Source: Peronospora farinosa (lineage: Eukaryota > Oomycota > Peronosporomycetes > Peronosporales > Peronosporaceae). Taken from it: a stretch of 64,000 nucleotides of DNA. The position numbers and the translations under genes are program-made. The stretch is taken from NCBI GenBank assembly GCA_947646735.1, contig CANTFK010000822.1, positions 169,545 through 233,544 on the forward strand, in the 5' to 3' direction. The notes under the pieces were generated by a model. That model was not told the origin of the DNA. It saw only the letters and a program-made list of their open reading frames with translations, and searched no databases. Each line of letters opens with the position of its first letter. Within the stretch, counting starts at the first letter, position 1. Below are positions 9,092-20,800 of the stretch, piece after piece.

Positions 9092-11869
9092 ATGTTTAAG
9101 GGGAAGAAGCACATGCCGTATCACCATCACTCACGTATTGATGAATGGTATCATCGTCCATCTGATTCCATTGGATTAAAAGTACCTCTTCCTTTACGTC
9201 CTTTTTTAATCCCACCCAATGGAGCAGCCATGAGATTTCAATTACGGTATCAGAAGTATCAGGAAAAAGTTTGTTTACTCTTAAAAAAAACGGACGTGAC
9301 GCAATCACAAGAAGAGACAATCAAAGCTCATGGACGTGTACTAACGTCGTCTAGTTTGGCATTTATTGTGGCTGTAAAAGCTTGTAAAAAGGAGAAGGAA
9401 CTGGAGCTGATGGAGCCGATGAAACACGATACAAAAGTGCCTTTTCAGTTTCCACCTGTAGAAATTTATACGGAAAAAGAGAATTGTTCTCGTTCTTTGG
9501 AAATAAATTGGAGAACAAGGAAAAATGTGGATGAAAAAGTGGTGAAAAGCCATGAGGAGAAGAAGAACGAGCTAGAGAAAGAGAGGATGGAGAAGAGAAG
9601 GATCGAGAAAGAGTTAAATGGACCAGTAGAGGATAATAATGAGCATTTGATGCTGTTTAATGAAGATAAACAAGGGATGGATAAACGAGAGCATGGATTT
9701 GTAAACGTCATGGAGTCGTCGTGGTTGTTGGCGTCTATGGAGCAACGAGGTGCAGAAACGACGAGTTCAAGTGGATGGAGGAAACAGCAGCCAAGTCTAT
9801 TGCAGCAATTGATGGACGTACGATTAGCGCTACTGGATTTCGTCTTTATTGCTCGATCAGGAGTTGGAGTGAATTTGCTGGGTCGACCACCATCGTCGGT
9901 GGACACGCACTGTCGGAATCTCATTGATCGGATCAAAGAAACAGCAGCAAAGCAGGACGGCAAGGAGCTTACTCGTGCGGACTGTGAACGGATCAAATGC
10001 ATTTTTGAAAGTCTCAAGTCCGATATGGTTATGCCGGCTGTGCGATGTTTGGGCTGGCTGTTGACCAAGACATGGCGTCTGCTCTTTCACGGACTTCATG
10101 TAGACTTGGAGTCGCTCCATCGCGTTCGTCGTGTGCTGGAGGCTTCTGAAGGCGACGTTAGTGTTGTGTTTGCACCTACGCACAAGAGTCACTTGGACTA
10201 CTTGATCCTCAGCTACTTGTGCTTTGCGTATGGCATCCCGCTGCCGCGCATTGCTGCAGGTAACAACTTGGACTTACCGCTTGTGGGCTCCTTCCTGCGT
10301 GCTAACGGTAGTTTTTTCATCCGCCGATCGTTCCGGAACGACCATCTCTACAAGGAGGTGTTGGAGCAGTATGTGCACGAGCTTTTGCAGGATGGAAACC
10401 CCGTCGAGGTGTTCGTTGAGGGTGGCCGATCGCGTCATGGCCGTGTATGTAAGCCCCGCTTGGGTTTCATGTCAATGTTCCTGAATTATGTGAAAGGGGG
10501 GCCGCGCTCTGCATTGAACGATGATGCCGTCGAAAATGACGTGAGCACGAAGAAGACGGTTTTGGTCGTTCCGATCTCGCTGGACTACGACAAAGTGTAC
10601 GAGGTCGATGGATACGCGAATCAGCTATTGGGCAAACCCAAGGAAAAAGAGAGCCTTGCCGTCTTGTTCCGTTCAGTTCGGGACATGTTCTTCCTGAGAC
10701 TCGGTCACTCGTACGTACGTTTTGGTGAGCCAGTGTCTTTGACCGAGACTTCATCGCTTCAGGATTCGTCCGAGCTCGTGGCCGAGCGTATGCAAACCTC
10801 AGGCACCATCACCTCGACTGCAATTGTGTCTGCGCTGCTCATGTGGAAGCGCGCATATGTGACTGAGAAAATTCTGGAGACTCGCACCGTGTGGCTCGTT
10901 GAAGAACTAGAGAAACGCGGTGCGACTGTAGCTCATGTGGAAAACAACAATATAGCTGCTCATGCGCTATTGATCTTAAAGGTAGATACGAAATTCAACT
11001 GCGTTGTTGATCCTCAACTGCAGTACCCGGTGCGAGCACTCGAGTTGGGATTTTACCGGAATCACCTGCTACACATCTTCCTGCCGGAGATGGCCGTGAT
11101 TGGTGCTCTGGATGCTGCTCTGCGCCAGCGTTCTAACTGCAAAGAAGACCATTCGACTCAACACAAAGTGGACATTTGGGCAGTGCAGCAGCAGGCACAG
11201 AAGATCTGGCACTTTTTGCGCCATATATGTCGCCACGAAGCTATCGACATCCAAGCCCGCTTCACCCGATTCCTTGCTGAGGCTACCGCGTGTGACGTTG
11301 ACGCGTCTTCAGACACAGTGCTCATCGATGTGAATCGCTGGAATACCGGAAAGCTCACGAGCTTCGTTTTGTCGCTAAACTGGTCCTTTATGGACTCATT
11401 GTGGCTTACCACCCAGGGTCTCTGGTGCCTTCTTCCTACCGATGAGGGTGACGATGTTGAGCACACTGATTGCGATGTTGTGCGACGCGTACAGGTGTTA
11501 GCAAAAGAGCTATTCCTTCGTCAGCAACTCTTCCACGCCGAAGCGCTGTGCAGTGAGAGTATCAAGCAATCGCTGGATTTCTTGGTCGAAAATGGCGTGG
11601 TGAGCTCTGAGCGATCGCATGATGGCAAGTCGCGCGTGATGCGTCTCTGTTCGAACTCGACCGATCGAGTGCGCGAACTCAACGATCTCACACGTGAGAT
11701 CAATGCACGTCGAAAACCGCGTTCGTTCCTTTGGCGTGAAGATGAGCTGCCACGCAATTTGACTCGTGAGGAAGCATTAGAGCTCATGGAAGGTGCTCAA
11801 GGCTCCCAAAGTATCTACGCCAAGTGGATGGCCCCACCGGCTTCGACATTAACTACCGATTCGCAATGA
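9092..11869 (+). CDS. Glycerol-3-phosphate / dihydroxyacetone-phosphate acyltransferase (PlsB/GNPAT type)
   Basis: Intronless 925-aa acyltransferase that would acylate sn-1 of glycerol-3-phosphate or DHAP, the first step of glycerolipid synthesis. All four LPLAT motifs are present in order: I HKSHLD (H364-x4-D369), II GSFFIRRSF (about 406), III VFVEGGRSRHGR (about 441) and IV VLVVPISLDYD (about 492). The length and long C-terminal domain match bacterial PlsB and animal GPAM/GNPAT rather than the short plant plastid enzyme. The N-terminal 230 residues are poorly conserved and include a highly charged Lys/Glu coiled-coil-like stretch (about 145-180). No clear membrane span or PTS1 is visible (C-terminus TTDSQ), so mitochondrial versus peroxisomal location is open. 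Start: first ATG after a TATATA-rich leader. Confidence 0.88.
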   Translation: MFKGKKHMPYHHHSRIDEWYHRPSDSIGLKVPLPLRPFLIPPNGAAMRFQLRYQKYQEKVCLLLKKTDVTQSQEETIKAHGRVLTSSSLAFIVAVKACKKEKELELMEPMKHDTKVPFQFPPVEIYTEKENCSRSLEINWRTRKNVDEKVVKSHEEKKNELEKERMEKRRIEKELNGPVEDNNEHLMLFNEDKQGMDKREHGFVNVMESSWLLASMEQRGAETTSSSGWRKQQPSLLQQLMDVRLALLDFVFIARSGVGVNLLGRPPSSVDTHCRNLIDRIKETAAKQDGKELTRADCERIKCIFESLKSDMVMPAVRCLGWLLTKTWRLLFHGLHVDLESLHRVRRVLEASEGDVSVVFAPTHKSHLDYLILSYLCFAYGIPLPRIAAGNNLDLPLVGSFLRANGSFFIRRSFRNDHLYKEVLEQYVHELLQDGNPVEVFVEGGRSRHGRVCKPRLGFMSMFLNYVKGGPRSALNDDAVENDVSTKKTVLVVPISLDYDKVYEVDGYANQLLGKPKEKESLAVLFRSVRDMFFLRLGHSYVRFGEPVSLTETSSLQDSSELVAERMQTSGTITSTAIVSALLMWKRAYVTEKILETRTVWLVEELEKRGATVAHVENNNIAAHALLILKVDTKFNCVVDPQLQYPVRALELGFYRNHLLHIFLPEMAVIGALDAALRQRSNCKEDHSTQHKVDIWAVQQQAQKIWHFLRHICRHEAIDIQARFTRFLAEATACDVDASSDTVLIDVNRWNTGKLTSFVLSLNWSFMDSLWLTTQGLWCLLPTDEGDDVEHTDCDVVRRVQVLAKELFLRQQLFHAEALCSESIKQSLDFLVENGVVSSERSHDGKSRVMRLCSNSTDRVRELNDLTREINARRKPRSFLWREDELPRNLTREEALELMEGAQGSQSIYAKWMAPPASTLTTDSQ

Positions 11870-12055
11870 GTTGAGCGAAATATCGCGTCGACGAGCAAAG
11901 GAACGTCCGCCAATGTCACAAAAAAGTATCTTGTTGTTGAACGTCGGACCAAGTTACGACCACCGAGGAGAACCATCTGTCACTCATATATCCCCTTTCA
12001 AAAGTAATAACGGAGACCAAAACGACTGGCTGTCGCTGCAAACAAACCGACGACA

Positions 12056-13391
12056 ATGTGGCGTCACGTTCCTCACTTTATTCTGCAGCCTTCGCGTCAC
12101 GTCTTTTCTTGGTCGTTATCACGTGCTGTTGTACCTTGTGCAAACGTTAGTACCAATTGTGGAGAAAGAGATGGCTTTGATTGTCCCGTTCACGTCCCCG
12201 TTCTGCTACGTGAGACTCTCGCTGCGTTTTCACGAAAGCGTTTCGATACTGGTGGACCTCGTCATTTCGTAGATGGTACTGCAGGCTTTGGAGGTCACTC
12301 ACGAGCCATGTTACAACACTTTCCCGACGTGAAATTGCTTTGTGTGGACCGAGATCCTGAAGTTTTAAGGATTGCTCAAACCAATTTGGCTGACTTCCAG
12401 GACCGCGTGAGGTTTTCCAATGGATCGTACAATGACTTAGAGATGCACTTGAAAATGGCTGGGTTCCCGAAGGAAGTGGATGGAATATTGGTTGATTTGG
12501 GAGCCAATAGCTTTCATTTTGATACGGCAAGACGTGGGTTTAGTGTGCTTCATGACGGACCATTGGACATGAGGTTCAATCAGCAAGATGCACAAGCTCA
12601 AACGGCAGCAAATGCAGTGAATACGTTGTCTGAAGTCCAGCTGACAAAGATTTTCAGGGACTTTGGAGAGGAGAAACTGGCAAAGGAGTTTGCCAAAGCA
12701 ATTGTACGTGAACGCGAGGAACGAGGCAAAGTGTTTGAGACAACTAGGGATTTACGTGAATCCATTGAACGCATTGCTAATATGTGGAAGTCCGTGAAGA
12801 AGGGCAAGAACAAGAAGAAGAAGAAGAAGGGCAATCGTGCTAGCAAAGCTGGAAGTACACATCCAGCTACACGTTGTTTTCAAGCATTGCGGATTCACGT
12901 GAACGACGAGCTCAATCACGTGGAAAGTGGCGTCAAGAAACTTGTGAACCACTTAGCTCCAAATGGACGACTCGGTACGATGCTGTTGCGCTCTGGACAA
13001 TAGCTGGATTGGGGACTAACAATAAGTGTGGTATGCTAGTGACAATTGCGTTCCATTCGTTAGAGGATCGACCGATTAAGGATTTCTTTCGTGAACTGGT
13101 ACGTAGCATGGTACAGGATGTCGTCCATGTGCTCTTCTTGCTGATGTCTGTTTTGGTGCATGCTAGGACAAGCACGGCAGGATTGAAGCGGATGAGGATG
13201 AAGATGATGAGTGGGATGATGAAGACAGCGACGATGAAGACGAGGTTGAATCAGAGGAAGACGCCAATCCACTCAGCAAAAAGCGCTTCCGCCTACAACG
13301 GCGAAAAGCTACCAAGGCTAGTGCTGAAGAGGTTGCGACCAACTCACGCTCGCGTAGTGCACGCCTGCGCTGTCTTGAACGTATCGGGTAA
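12056..13391 (+). CDS. Mitochondrial rRNA (cytosine-N4)-methyltransferase, RsmH/METTL15
   Basis: SAM-dependent methyltransferase that would modify the P-site cytosine (16S C1402 equivalent) of mitochondrial small-subunit rRNA. Exons 12056-12974, 13040-13098 and 13167-13391 give 400 aa. The first splice (CTCG|GTACGA ... GCTAG|TG) rebuilds NGRLVTIAFHSLEDR, the RsmH signature. The second (CTG|GTACGT ... CTAG|GAC) leads to NSRSRSARLRCLER, the family C-terminus. Other motifs: HVPVLLRET, FVDGTAGFGGHS (SAM loop), ILVDLGANSFHFD and RGFSVLHDGPLDMR (catalytic loop). The N-terminal 30 residues are basic and Ser-rich, consistent with mitochondrial import. Two insertions are unusual: a poly-Lys run (about 250-258) and an approximately 35-residue Asp/Glu block in exon 3. 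Confidence 0.92.
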
Positions 13392-13479
13392 TCAATGGTT
13401 TGTGCGATGCAAAAGGTCATAACTTTGCTAGAGAAACATTGATTCTGCATGCTGGACTCCTGGTAGCTTAGCAACAGGT

Positions 13480-15875
13480 TCATATGTTCTTGCGTATTTG
13501 GTCTGATAATAGAGCACATGATGCAATTTGGCCATCAAACTCCTCCAGATTATACACGCGACGCCAATCCACTGATCGGTGACCCGGCAGGCCGAGGAAG
13601 TCCACCACGTTGCACAAAATGCCTCGAGAATACGCACGATTGAGATTTTCATTCTTCACAACCTCATTTGTCGTAAGGGCCGCGCACATCAAGTAGAGGT
13701 GGAAAAGAAGCATGTAGGCGATCCATACAATCTGCACGACGTCCAGAAGCATGACACAAAACAGTACTGGTTCAAAATGTGCGACGCTCCAAAGCCAGTC
13801 AATCAAGCCAGGGGGTGTATTGGTGGCAGTGTTGCTTGTGCCCAAGAGTAAATTCCACAAAGACCACTTCCAATTCCACACTTGCCACTGAACTGTGAAG
13901 TCTCCCACAAGCTTCGGTTGCGCGCGTGCAAAGCGCATGCAAGCTATCAGCTCCAGCCCGATTGAAAGCACGGCCGAAAAGAGGAACCCCAAGAAGGCTG
14001 CATGGTTCTGTGCGCCAATAGCATTTACCACAAAAGGGCAATAGTGATCAAACTTGGCAATGCACGAATTGAGCTCGGCGCAATGCTTCCCACGAAGCGG
14101 TCTCTTGTGCAAACATGTGAGACACAATTTAGTTGCGCTCGGCAGCTTTGACTCGACCAGGCAGCGGATATTCTACAAGTACAAGCAGGAATTAAACAGA
14201 GGACATGTAACATCCGATTAGCTAGTGCCTTCCAGGTGGGAAACACAACCGCACAAATTAACTTGCATGCAGCTTCTCATCGTAAGATGTGAACACCTCG
14301 CCCGGGTCCGAAGTAGCTGTTTTGTACAATGTGACCCCAATCACAGCAAACGAGAAAGTTGCAAATGTGCAAAATGCAGTGCTGCTGTAGCCACTGAATT
14401 GAGGAAAACTGGCAACAAGATATCCAATGGATGCGACGTTGATCCCGAACATCAATGGTGCTGCCTTGCGTTTGTCACCGTAGGAGCCACGCTGTAGCAA
14501 TTTAAGCACCAGTATCGCTCCGACCAATAGAACGGAAAGCGATAGCATGATTAAACGCCACCCATTTACGGCTACTACCACGTAGCATGCAAGAGGAAAC
14601 ACCACCCATGGTACGAAAAATGCGAGCTTGTACAGGTTGTCCTCAAGAGTTTGTTTCTGCCATAAACCGCAAATTAGCTTGTACTTGAACATCAACTAAT
14701 GGCAACCTACGTACCGGAATCGAAGTCCATCGTGAAAGATGCTGCAGCTGTTCATCTTCCTTAAGAAGATGACGCACTGACGAATCTGGCCGAAGTCTCA
14801 AAGTTGCAATTTCCAAGGCCGTCAAACCCTTCTTATTCACAATATTTGTATCGGCTCTTACATCAAGTAGCATCCGCACAGCCATAGCAATATTATTCAT
14901 GGCCGCATGATGAAGGGCTGCGACACACAATACATTTGTACATCAAACACGTTAGCAATACACAGAATTCCTTGTCAACTGGAACAAACAAAAAATCATC
15001 ACGAAAAAAAAGATGATACCAGTATTGCCATCAATGTCCTGTGCATCCACAATAGCTTGAAGACTTAAGACCATTCGAAATGTATCCAAGTGAAATTGTT
15101 GCGGCTGACAAAGCAGCATTAACGCCGTTATTTGACTTTTATCTGCTTTAATAGAACATAAAATCACCGAAATAATAAAGTAAAAGCGTTAATATCAACA
15201 TAAAAATAAAACTCCTCTTTGCACGCACCTTGTACGCGTTGATTCACATCAGTGCCCTTGGCTATTAAATATGCTGCGGTTATGGGGAAACAGCGTTGAA
15301 TTGCTAGTAAAAACGGCGTAAAACCCATTTCATCGCTGAAATTTGGGTCGGCCCCGTTTCGTAAAAGCAATTCTACCGCATAGATTTGGTTATAAGAAAC
15401 TGCCCAGTACAGTGGTGTCGTCTGCATAGTTCCTCCAAGAGCTTCTATTTGTACGTTAGCTCGCAGTTCGTTCTCTCCAAGTAAAAACCTAAAAAAACGC
15501 CCATATAACCGTTTAAACTGTTAAAACCATTTCACGTATAAATGTGTTTTAACATCTAAACGTACTCCAGCACACCCATTTTACCACTGATTGCTGCATG
15601 ATGTAAAAGCGTTGCTTGATTTTCGTCGACAGTATTCACGTCAAAAGTCGGGTTCTACATAAATGTTAAAAATAATAAAACCGTTATAACATGACGATAT
15701 ACTGCTTTTATGCTTTTACTTTGACCTGCTTTATTAGATCTTGCAGCTCCGGAAGTAGCCCGAGTTTCGCACAGTCAAAGGCAGTGGGTGTCCTAAGCTT
15801 TTGCGCACACTTGGCACACGATGGACCGACGTCAACAATGCTGCAGGACGCACACACGAGACGTAGTGCCGACAT
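13480..15875 (-). CDS. Ankyrin-repeat DHYC palmitoyltransferase (HIP14/Akr1-like)
   Basis: Integral Golgi/endomembrane S-acyltransferase, about 626 aa. Exons I support: 15875-15726, 15654-15566, 15488-15229, 15145-15020, 14917-14715, 14656-about 14297, 14172-13480. The first five junctions keep frame and rebuild ankyrin repeats (TLLHHAAISGKMGVLEFLL, TPLYWAVSYNQ, NGADPNFSDEMGFTPFLLA, NTALHHAAMNN). Then come paired membrane spans, the SDPGE motif and the zinc/catalytic domain CLTCLHKRPLRGKHC...CIAKFDHYCPFV, two more spans and a C-tail. The catalytic motif is DHYC instead of DHHC, as in yeast Akr1, which is active. The sixth splice is weak: GAG|GTGTTC is the only in-frame donor I found; a stronger-looking site near 14260 does not keep frame. 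An N-terminal CxxC pair precedes the repeats. Confidence 0.87.
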
Positions 15876-16196
15876 GACGCTAACACCTTAATTAATGCTG
15901 CGATTAAAGTGCTTTATTCGTATGTACTTATTTTCATAATATATATCCTATAATATTGCTTATATCAGTACATAATAAACAGATCTTATATCAGTACATA
16001 ATAAACAGATCTTTTACTAATAAAAAAGATCCGCGCTTAGGGTTTTGTGACGAAAAAAAAGCCGAGCTTCTAGGACTGAATGTTGCTCGAGTAAAAGACA
16101 TGCATTTTAAGCCTAAAACCAGTCAACTCTTTGCTTAAAATGCTGCAAATGTAGGAATAAAACTGACATGTCTTCGAGTAGCGCCATTCTCAGGAA
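15876..16196. other. Intergenic spacer with short tandem duplication
   Basis: AT-rich upstream region of the palmitoyltransferase and downstream region of the beta-lactamase-like gene. Apart from the 26-bp tandem repeat at 15961-16012 nothing is recognisable. Confidence 0.5.
15961..16012. repeat. 26-bp tandem duplication
   Basis: Two perfect back-to-back copies of a 26-bp AT-rich unit, beginning tatatcagtacataataaac and ending agatct. The perfect identity suggests a recent replication-slippage event in non-coding DNA. Confidence 0.85.
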
Positions 16197-17693
16197 TTAG
16201 TCGTCCGATGCCGTGTAAAATCGTAGAAACACCTGTAGCAAACTCCATGCAAATGTATTCACTTCGTCGTCCTTTTTCTCCATTGCATTCGCTTTTTCCA
16301 TCTTGAAAAACTTTCGTGGTTTGTACGCATCAAACGCGTCGATACTTGAAAAATACAGACGCACATTGTTGGTAAATGCACTGGCAACAATCGATAGATT
16401 AGCAAGAGGAATTTGCATTGCCATGCACGTCGTAGAGCAAGCGGTACTGCCACAAAACGTGATCTTAGTAGGCCACTTGCTCGTCTTGACTGCTCCTTTC
16501 GGCTGCTCCTTGTAGTCGACACCAATACCCTGTCCAAAAGCCGGGTATGCCGGGTTTCGAGTCTGCACGATCTGCGCAATTGAATGTGCCTGGAGCAGCT
16601 TTGAATGATGACCTTGTTCGTGAAAGAGGTCAGTGTAGAGCTTGTGCATATCTTTTCCAGTGGATAAGAGTCCATCGAGACGATTCACACGTCCCTCGTA
16701 GATAGCGCAGGATCCAGTGCTCATGTGATGCAAGTGTTTCTCATCGACAACCTTTGATCTACTTGAGCTGTTACTGTTGCTATTGACAGCGATATCACTG
16801 CCATTTAGCTGACGAGGAGCGTAGAATTGCACGTACTGGTCCACCTGAGCATGGCGAACATCAATAGCTCCATGAAATGGGTCAAACGTCGTGAGTGTCA
16901 AGCCCAAAGGTTGAAAAATGTGCTGCTGTAAGTACTCTTGCATGGTCAATTGACTCAGCTTTTCCACCATGTACGCCAACAAGACGTAGTTCTCATTGGA
17001 AAACTTGTAGTTTGTCCCTGGTTTAAACGCCAGTGGTTTGTCAAGAAACGTCCCAATCTGTACACCATAAGCTCCCATGGTTTCCAGCATATCCGTATCT
17101 TCACTACCAATTCCTGACCCCATGTACAACAAGTGGTCGAATGTCACGACTTGACAGTCCGATTCCGTCTCAAGTGTCGGACACCACGTCGTCCGATTCG
17201 TCTCGAGCTGAAATGCCAGCCAGTCTTCTTCGGTCCAATGCTCACTCACCGACCTCGTAAGGTCTACAAGTCCTTTCTCCTGTAACTGATGCAATGCTAC
17301 TGCTATAAGTAGTTGCATGTGTGCCCCCATGGGGAAGACACTATGCTCCTCCATTGGCTGTTTGAATGGCACATTGGCTAACCCCATGGCCTGTTGCAAT
17401 TGCTTCTCTCCATTGCGACTTAAACGCACAACACCCGAAAAGTTTTTGGCGTGTTCGTACGCGTCCAATAGCGTATGCAGCTCCAATGCCCGTTCATTGT
17501 GCTGTGCTGGCCACGACAGGGTGACGAGCAGTAGCGTGAGCAGCGAGGCAGCTAGAAAACCCACGGCAGCACGTCCTACAGTCCTAGCGCGGTGATGATG
17601 TTGCTGACGTGTACGTTGACGCTCGTGATAGCTTGAAAGCTGCTGCTGAAGGGAAGCATTTACTAAGGGGAGCTCCTCGTTGGTTTGAGGCAT
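16197..17693 (-). CDS. Beta-lactamase/serine-hydrolase-fold membrane protein, catalytically degenerate
   Basis: Intronless 498-aa type II membrane protein: a His/Arg-rich N-terminal tail, one transmembrane anchor (about 43-61), then an extracytoplasmic beta-lactamase-related (class C / esterase-like) domain. The fold is indicated by SGVVRLSRNGEKQLQQAMGLAN, DHLLYMGSGI, FKPGTNYKFSNENYVLLAYMVEKLS and IFQPLGLTLTTF, in family order. The S-x-x-K catalytic tetrad is replaced by A124-H-M-Q127, the Y-x-N motif reads F-S-N, and the C-terminal HxG/KTG region reads CGSTACS. Loss of both Ser and Lys argues for a non-hydrolytic role such as a scaffold or receptor. Several N-x-S/T sites and paired cysteines fit a secretory-pathway domain. 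Divergent from the AASDH-like gene, 113 bp apart. Function unknown. Confidence 0.78.
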   Translation of the reverse strand: MPQTNEELPLVNASLQQQLSSYHERQRTRQQHHHRARTVGRAAVGFLAASLLTLLLVTLSWPAQHNERALELHTLLDAYEHAKNFSGVVRLSRNGEKQLQQAMGLANVPFKQPMEEHSVFPMGAHMQLLIAVALHQLQEKGLVDLTRSVSEHWTEEDWLAFQLETNRTTWCPTLETESDCQVVTFDHLLYMGSGIGSEDTDMLETMGAYGVQIGTFLDKPLAFKPGTNYKFSNENYVLLAYMVEKLSQLTMQEYLQQHIFQPLGLTLTTFDPFHGAIDVRHAQVDQYVQFYAPRQLNGSDIAVNSNSNSSSRSKVVDEKHLHHMSTGSCAIYEGRVNRLDGLLSTGKDMHKLYTDLFHEQGHHSKLLQAHSIAQIVQTRNPAYPAFGQGIGVDYKEQPKGAVKTSKWPTKITFCGSTACSTTCMAMQIPLANLSIVASAFTNNVRLYFSSIDAFDAYKPRKFFKMEKANAMEKKDDEVNTFAWSLLQVFLRFYTASDD

Positions 17694-17806
17694 GATATCT
17701 CGTGGAATTCTTCAAGACCTTGAGACCTGAGTAGTGTATGTGACATGTGCATACTTGATGTTTGTAAGTGGATAGGGTGGAGCTCTGGAATTACGTGCGA
17801 CAAGGA

Positions 17807-20800
17807 ATGGCGTTGTGTCACGCCTTGGAAAAGTTAAGGACAGAGGATGCGCAGAGTGACGACGTGGCATTGATACAAAGAAATGATCAAGACAAGGTGG
17901 ACGTTTCATATAGGCAAGTATATCAATGGCAACAGGAATTGCGAGAAGTGTTGTGTCTTGACGGTGGAGCGGACGAAGGGGTGGTAGCAATCAACTTGAT
18001 GCCGTTTTCGATTGAAGAGACAGCGACAATGCTATTGATGGCAGAGCAGAGACATTGGACGTATGTGCCGGTAGATATACAGCTTCCAATTGCTAGACAA
18101 CTTTCGTTGTTGCAAAGTGCAGGAGTACGACGTCTTGTGACGACAGTAAGGAGTGAACTGGTCAAAGCTCTGGTAGTGGATGAGGATCCGAAGGTGGCAA
18201 CCATCAAGTCATGGACACTTGACTCTACGATGAGTCCTTTTCAATCTGTGCAAGTAGTTGCGCTCCCGAGCAACTACTTTCAAGCAGAAGGTAATTGGAA
18301 GTGGCAAAGAAAACTGAGAGTCGGTCAAGACTTTGTAGCGCCATTGTATGTGCTTTTCACATCAGGGACGACAGGAAAAGCTAGAGGAGTATTAGGGACA
18401 CGACAGGGAGCATGGACTCGACTGGAATGGATGTCGAAGACGTATTCATTTATTACCTATGATGCAGGTAGAACAACGAGGGAACGAGTGCTGCGAGCAA
18501 CGAGACTTTCGTTCGTGGACTCGGTTTGGGAAATCCTCGGTGCGTTCTTGCAACGTGTGCCGCTGGTTCATCTGCAGTCTCCACGGAATCAAGCAGAAGG
18601 CAATAGCCACTCCTATATGAAAAGTGTTGTGCTTGACAATAGCTCACGCTTTCTGGAGGTGATCCGCAGCGAGAAAGTGACCCGTTTCACTACAGTGCCG
18701 AGTGTGCTGGAAGTTTTACTGCTGCAAACGACAGAGATTGATCGGCAATCTTGCTTGGCTGGACTTCGTTATGTGCTGAGTAGCGGTGAAGCACTGTCAC
18801 TTCATGTCCTGCAGCAACTCATGGCCAGTTTGCTAGACGTGACCGTCCTAAACCTCTACGGTAAGGAAAGCTACTCTCACTCTGTCAACAGCCCGAGCTT
18901 ACTATCCGTTATTCCTTGCAGGTAGCACGGAAGTGAGTGGTGATATCACGTGTATGGAACTGAAGGCACCTTTCTCTACGGTTCAGATGGTAGAATGGCA
19001 AGAATATGGTATCCCCATCGCTTCGCTCGATAGATGTGGAGTAATTGGTGGTGATGAAACATCCCTCGTACTTCTACCCGAGGGTGTTGAGAAGACTGTC
19101 CTTCCTTCAAGCGATGGCTTACCAACAGCAGTCTGGCCGATGAAGAATTCCAGAGAGTCAAAAGTATCTACTGAGGTTGATGAACAGAAAATTACAGGCG
19201 TTCTCTACGTTTCAGGACCCCTTCTTACCTATGGATACTTTGATAACGACCACGAAGACGTCTTTGCTGACTCGCACTCGTTGTTGAGTGGTTTGAACGA
19301 GAACAACGATAAAATAACGGTGCCATCGAGCCGATGGTTTTGCAGCGGTGATACTTGCTCGGTAATCCGAGGACATCTATATTTTTGCGGACGCATGGAC
19401 AATGCCGTGAAAATTCACGGACAACGAGTCTACATGGAAGTAGTGGAACGTGCAGTAGCAAGTGCTCTCAAAGAAACAATGAGAGACACACGATTTGATC
19501 ACCAAGGCCAGGTTTACGCGTTTGCAATAACGAAGGACGCGACCAAACATGCGTTTCTGCAAACGTGTATCGTGGCTTGCATCGTTTGCAACGACGACTT
19601 GAGCAATCCCGCCATCGCTCGATATTTTCCTACAAAAGCGTTTGATGCTTGGATAGCAGAGAGCTTCGGAACGTCACACATTCCTCACAAAGTGTTTATG
19701 ATGTCAACAAAAGCTGTGCCACGACTTGCACATGGAAAAATTGATCGGCAAGCGTTGAAGAGATTGATCGAGCATTTCATTGATGATTGCAACGTTTCGC
19801 TGCCAAGGCCGCGCATTAACAAAGTGAAAAGCACATCGGAAAAGTTAGTTGCGAGATTTCTGAACGAGTTTCTAGAAATTCCCTTGTTGGATGACGTTTT
19901 CGATGACATTCACCCCCGCACGTTCAGAGAGGTAGGTGGAAATTCACTACTAGCAGCTCTGTTCGTGCATGAACTTCGTCAAGAATGTAACGAGCTTTCC
20001 TTGACTGCTCAGGACTTGGTACGTCTGCTACTTTGTCCATGCCTAGGCTCGCCACTAACGAAAACATATCGTTTTCATTTGTTGTCCAGCTTGGAATGGA
20101 AATCAAGGACATTCTGTCTGCATGCACTGGAAGCTTTCGAACCCAAGATCACATATGCGAAACGATGAAAGAGGAGAGCTCATTGCCATTGAGAAAGCGT
20201 TCATGCAACTACAGTTCAGTCAATGAATGTGCCTCAGGCACTGCAGGTGAACTCAAACGACAAAAGAAAAGACACCATGCGTACTCAGGTGACAATGTTG
20301 GCAATGGTCGCGGTAGCACTCATCAAAGCAGATTGACGGTTGTATCTCGCTACAATCACTCATCTGCTAGTGTCGACGGTCTTTACCTCCCTACGTGCTA
20401 TACTCAGCCTTCGTCATCGGTAAAGGAGACTGTTCCAGCATCGTCATTGTGCATGCCGTGGGAACTACGACGTACGTGCCAAGTTGACCTCGGGAAGTGC
20501 ATCGATGCGTCCCCTATTGTAGTACAGCATCGCGACCACAAAGGTGCTGTTTGCTCTACTTGGGCAATTATCGGCTCACACTCAGCCCAGGTAGTTTGTG
20601 TTGATGTGGTGGCAGCTGGGCAGGCAATTTGGCGAGTCACACTTGATGATCGTATCGAAGCGTGCGCAGCTATCAGTGTAAAGCACGAAATCGTGTATGT
20701 GGGAACGTATGCAGGATCACTTTTCGCTCTGAGTCTGCAATCTGGAGTCACCCATTGGAGATTCCACGCAAAAGGAATCATCAAAGCTTCAGCATTGGTG

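Noticed and set aside
9092..13391. Recent bacterial transfer of the PlsB-like and RsmH-like genes
   Set aside because: Both families have eukaryotic members (GPAM/GNPAT, METTL15); RsmH here has spliceosomal introns and an import presequence, and composition matches neighbours.
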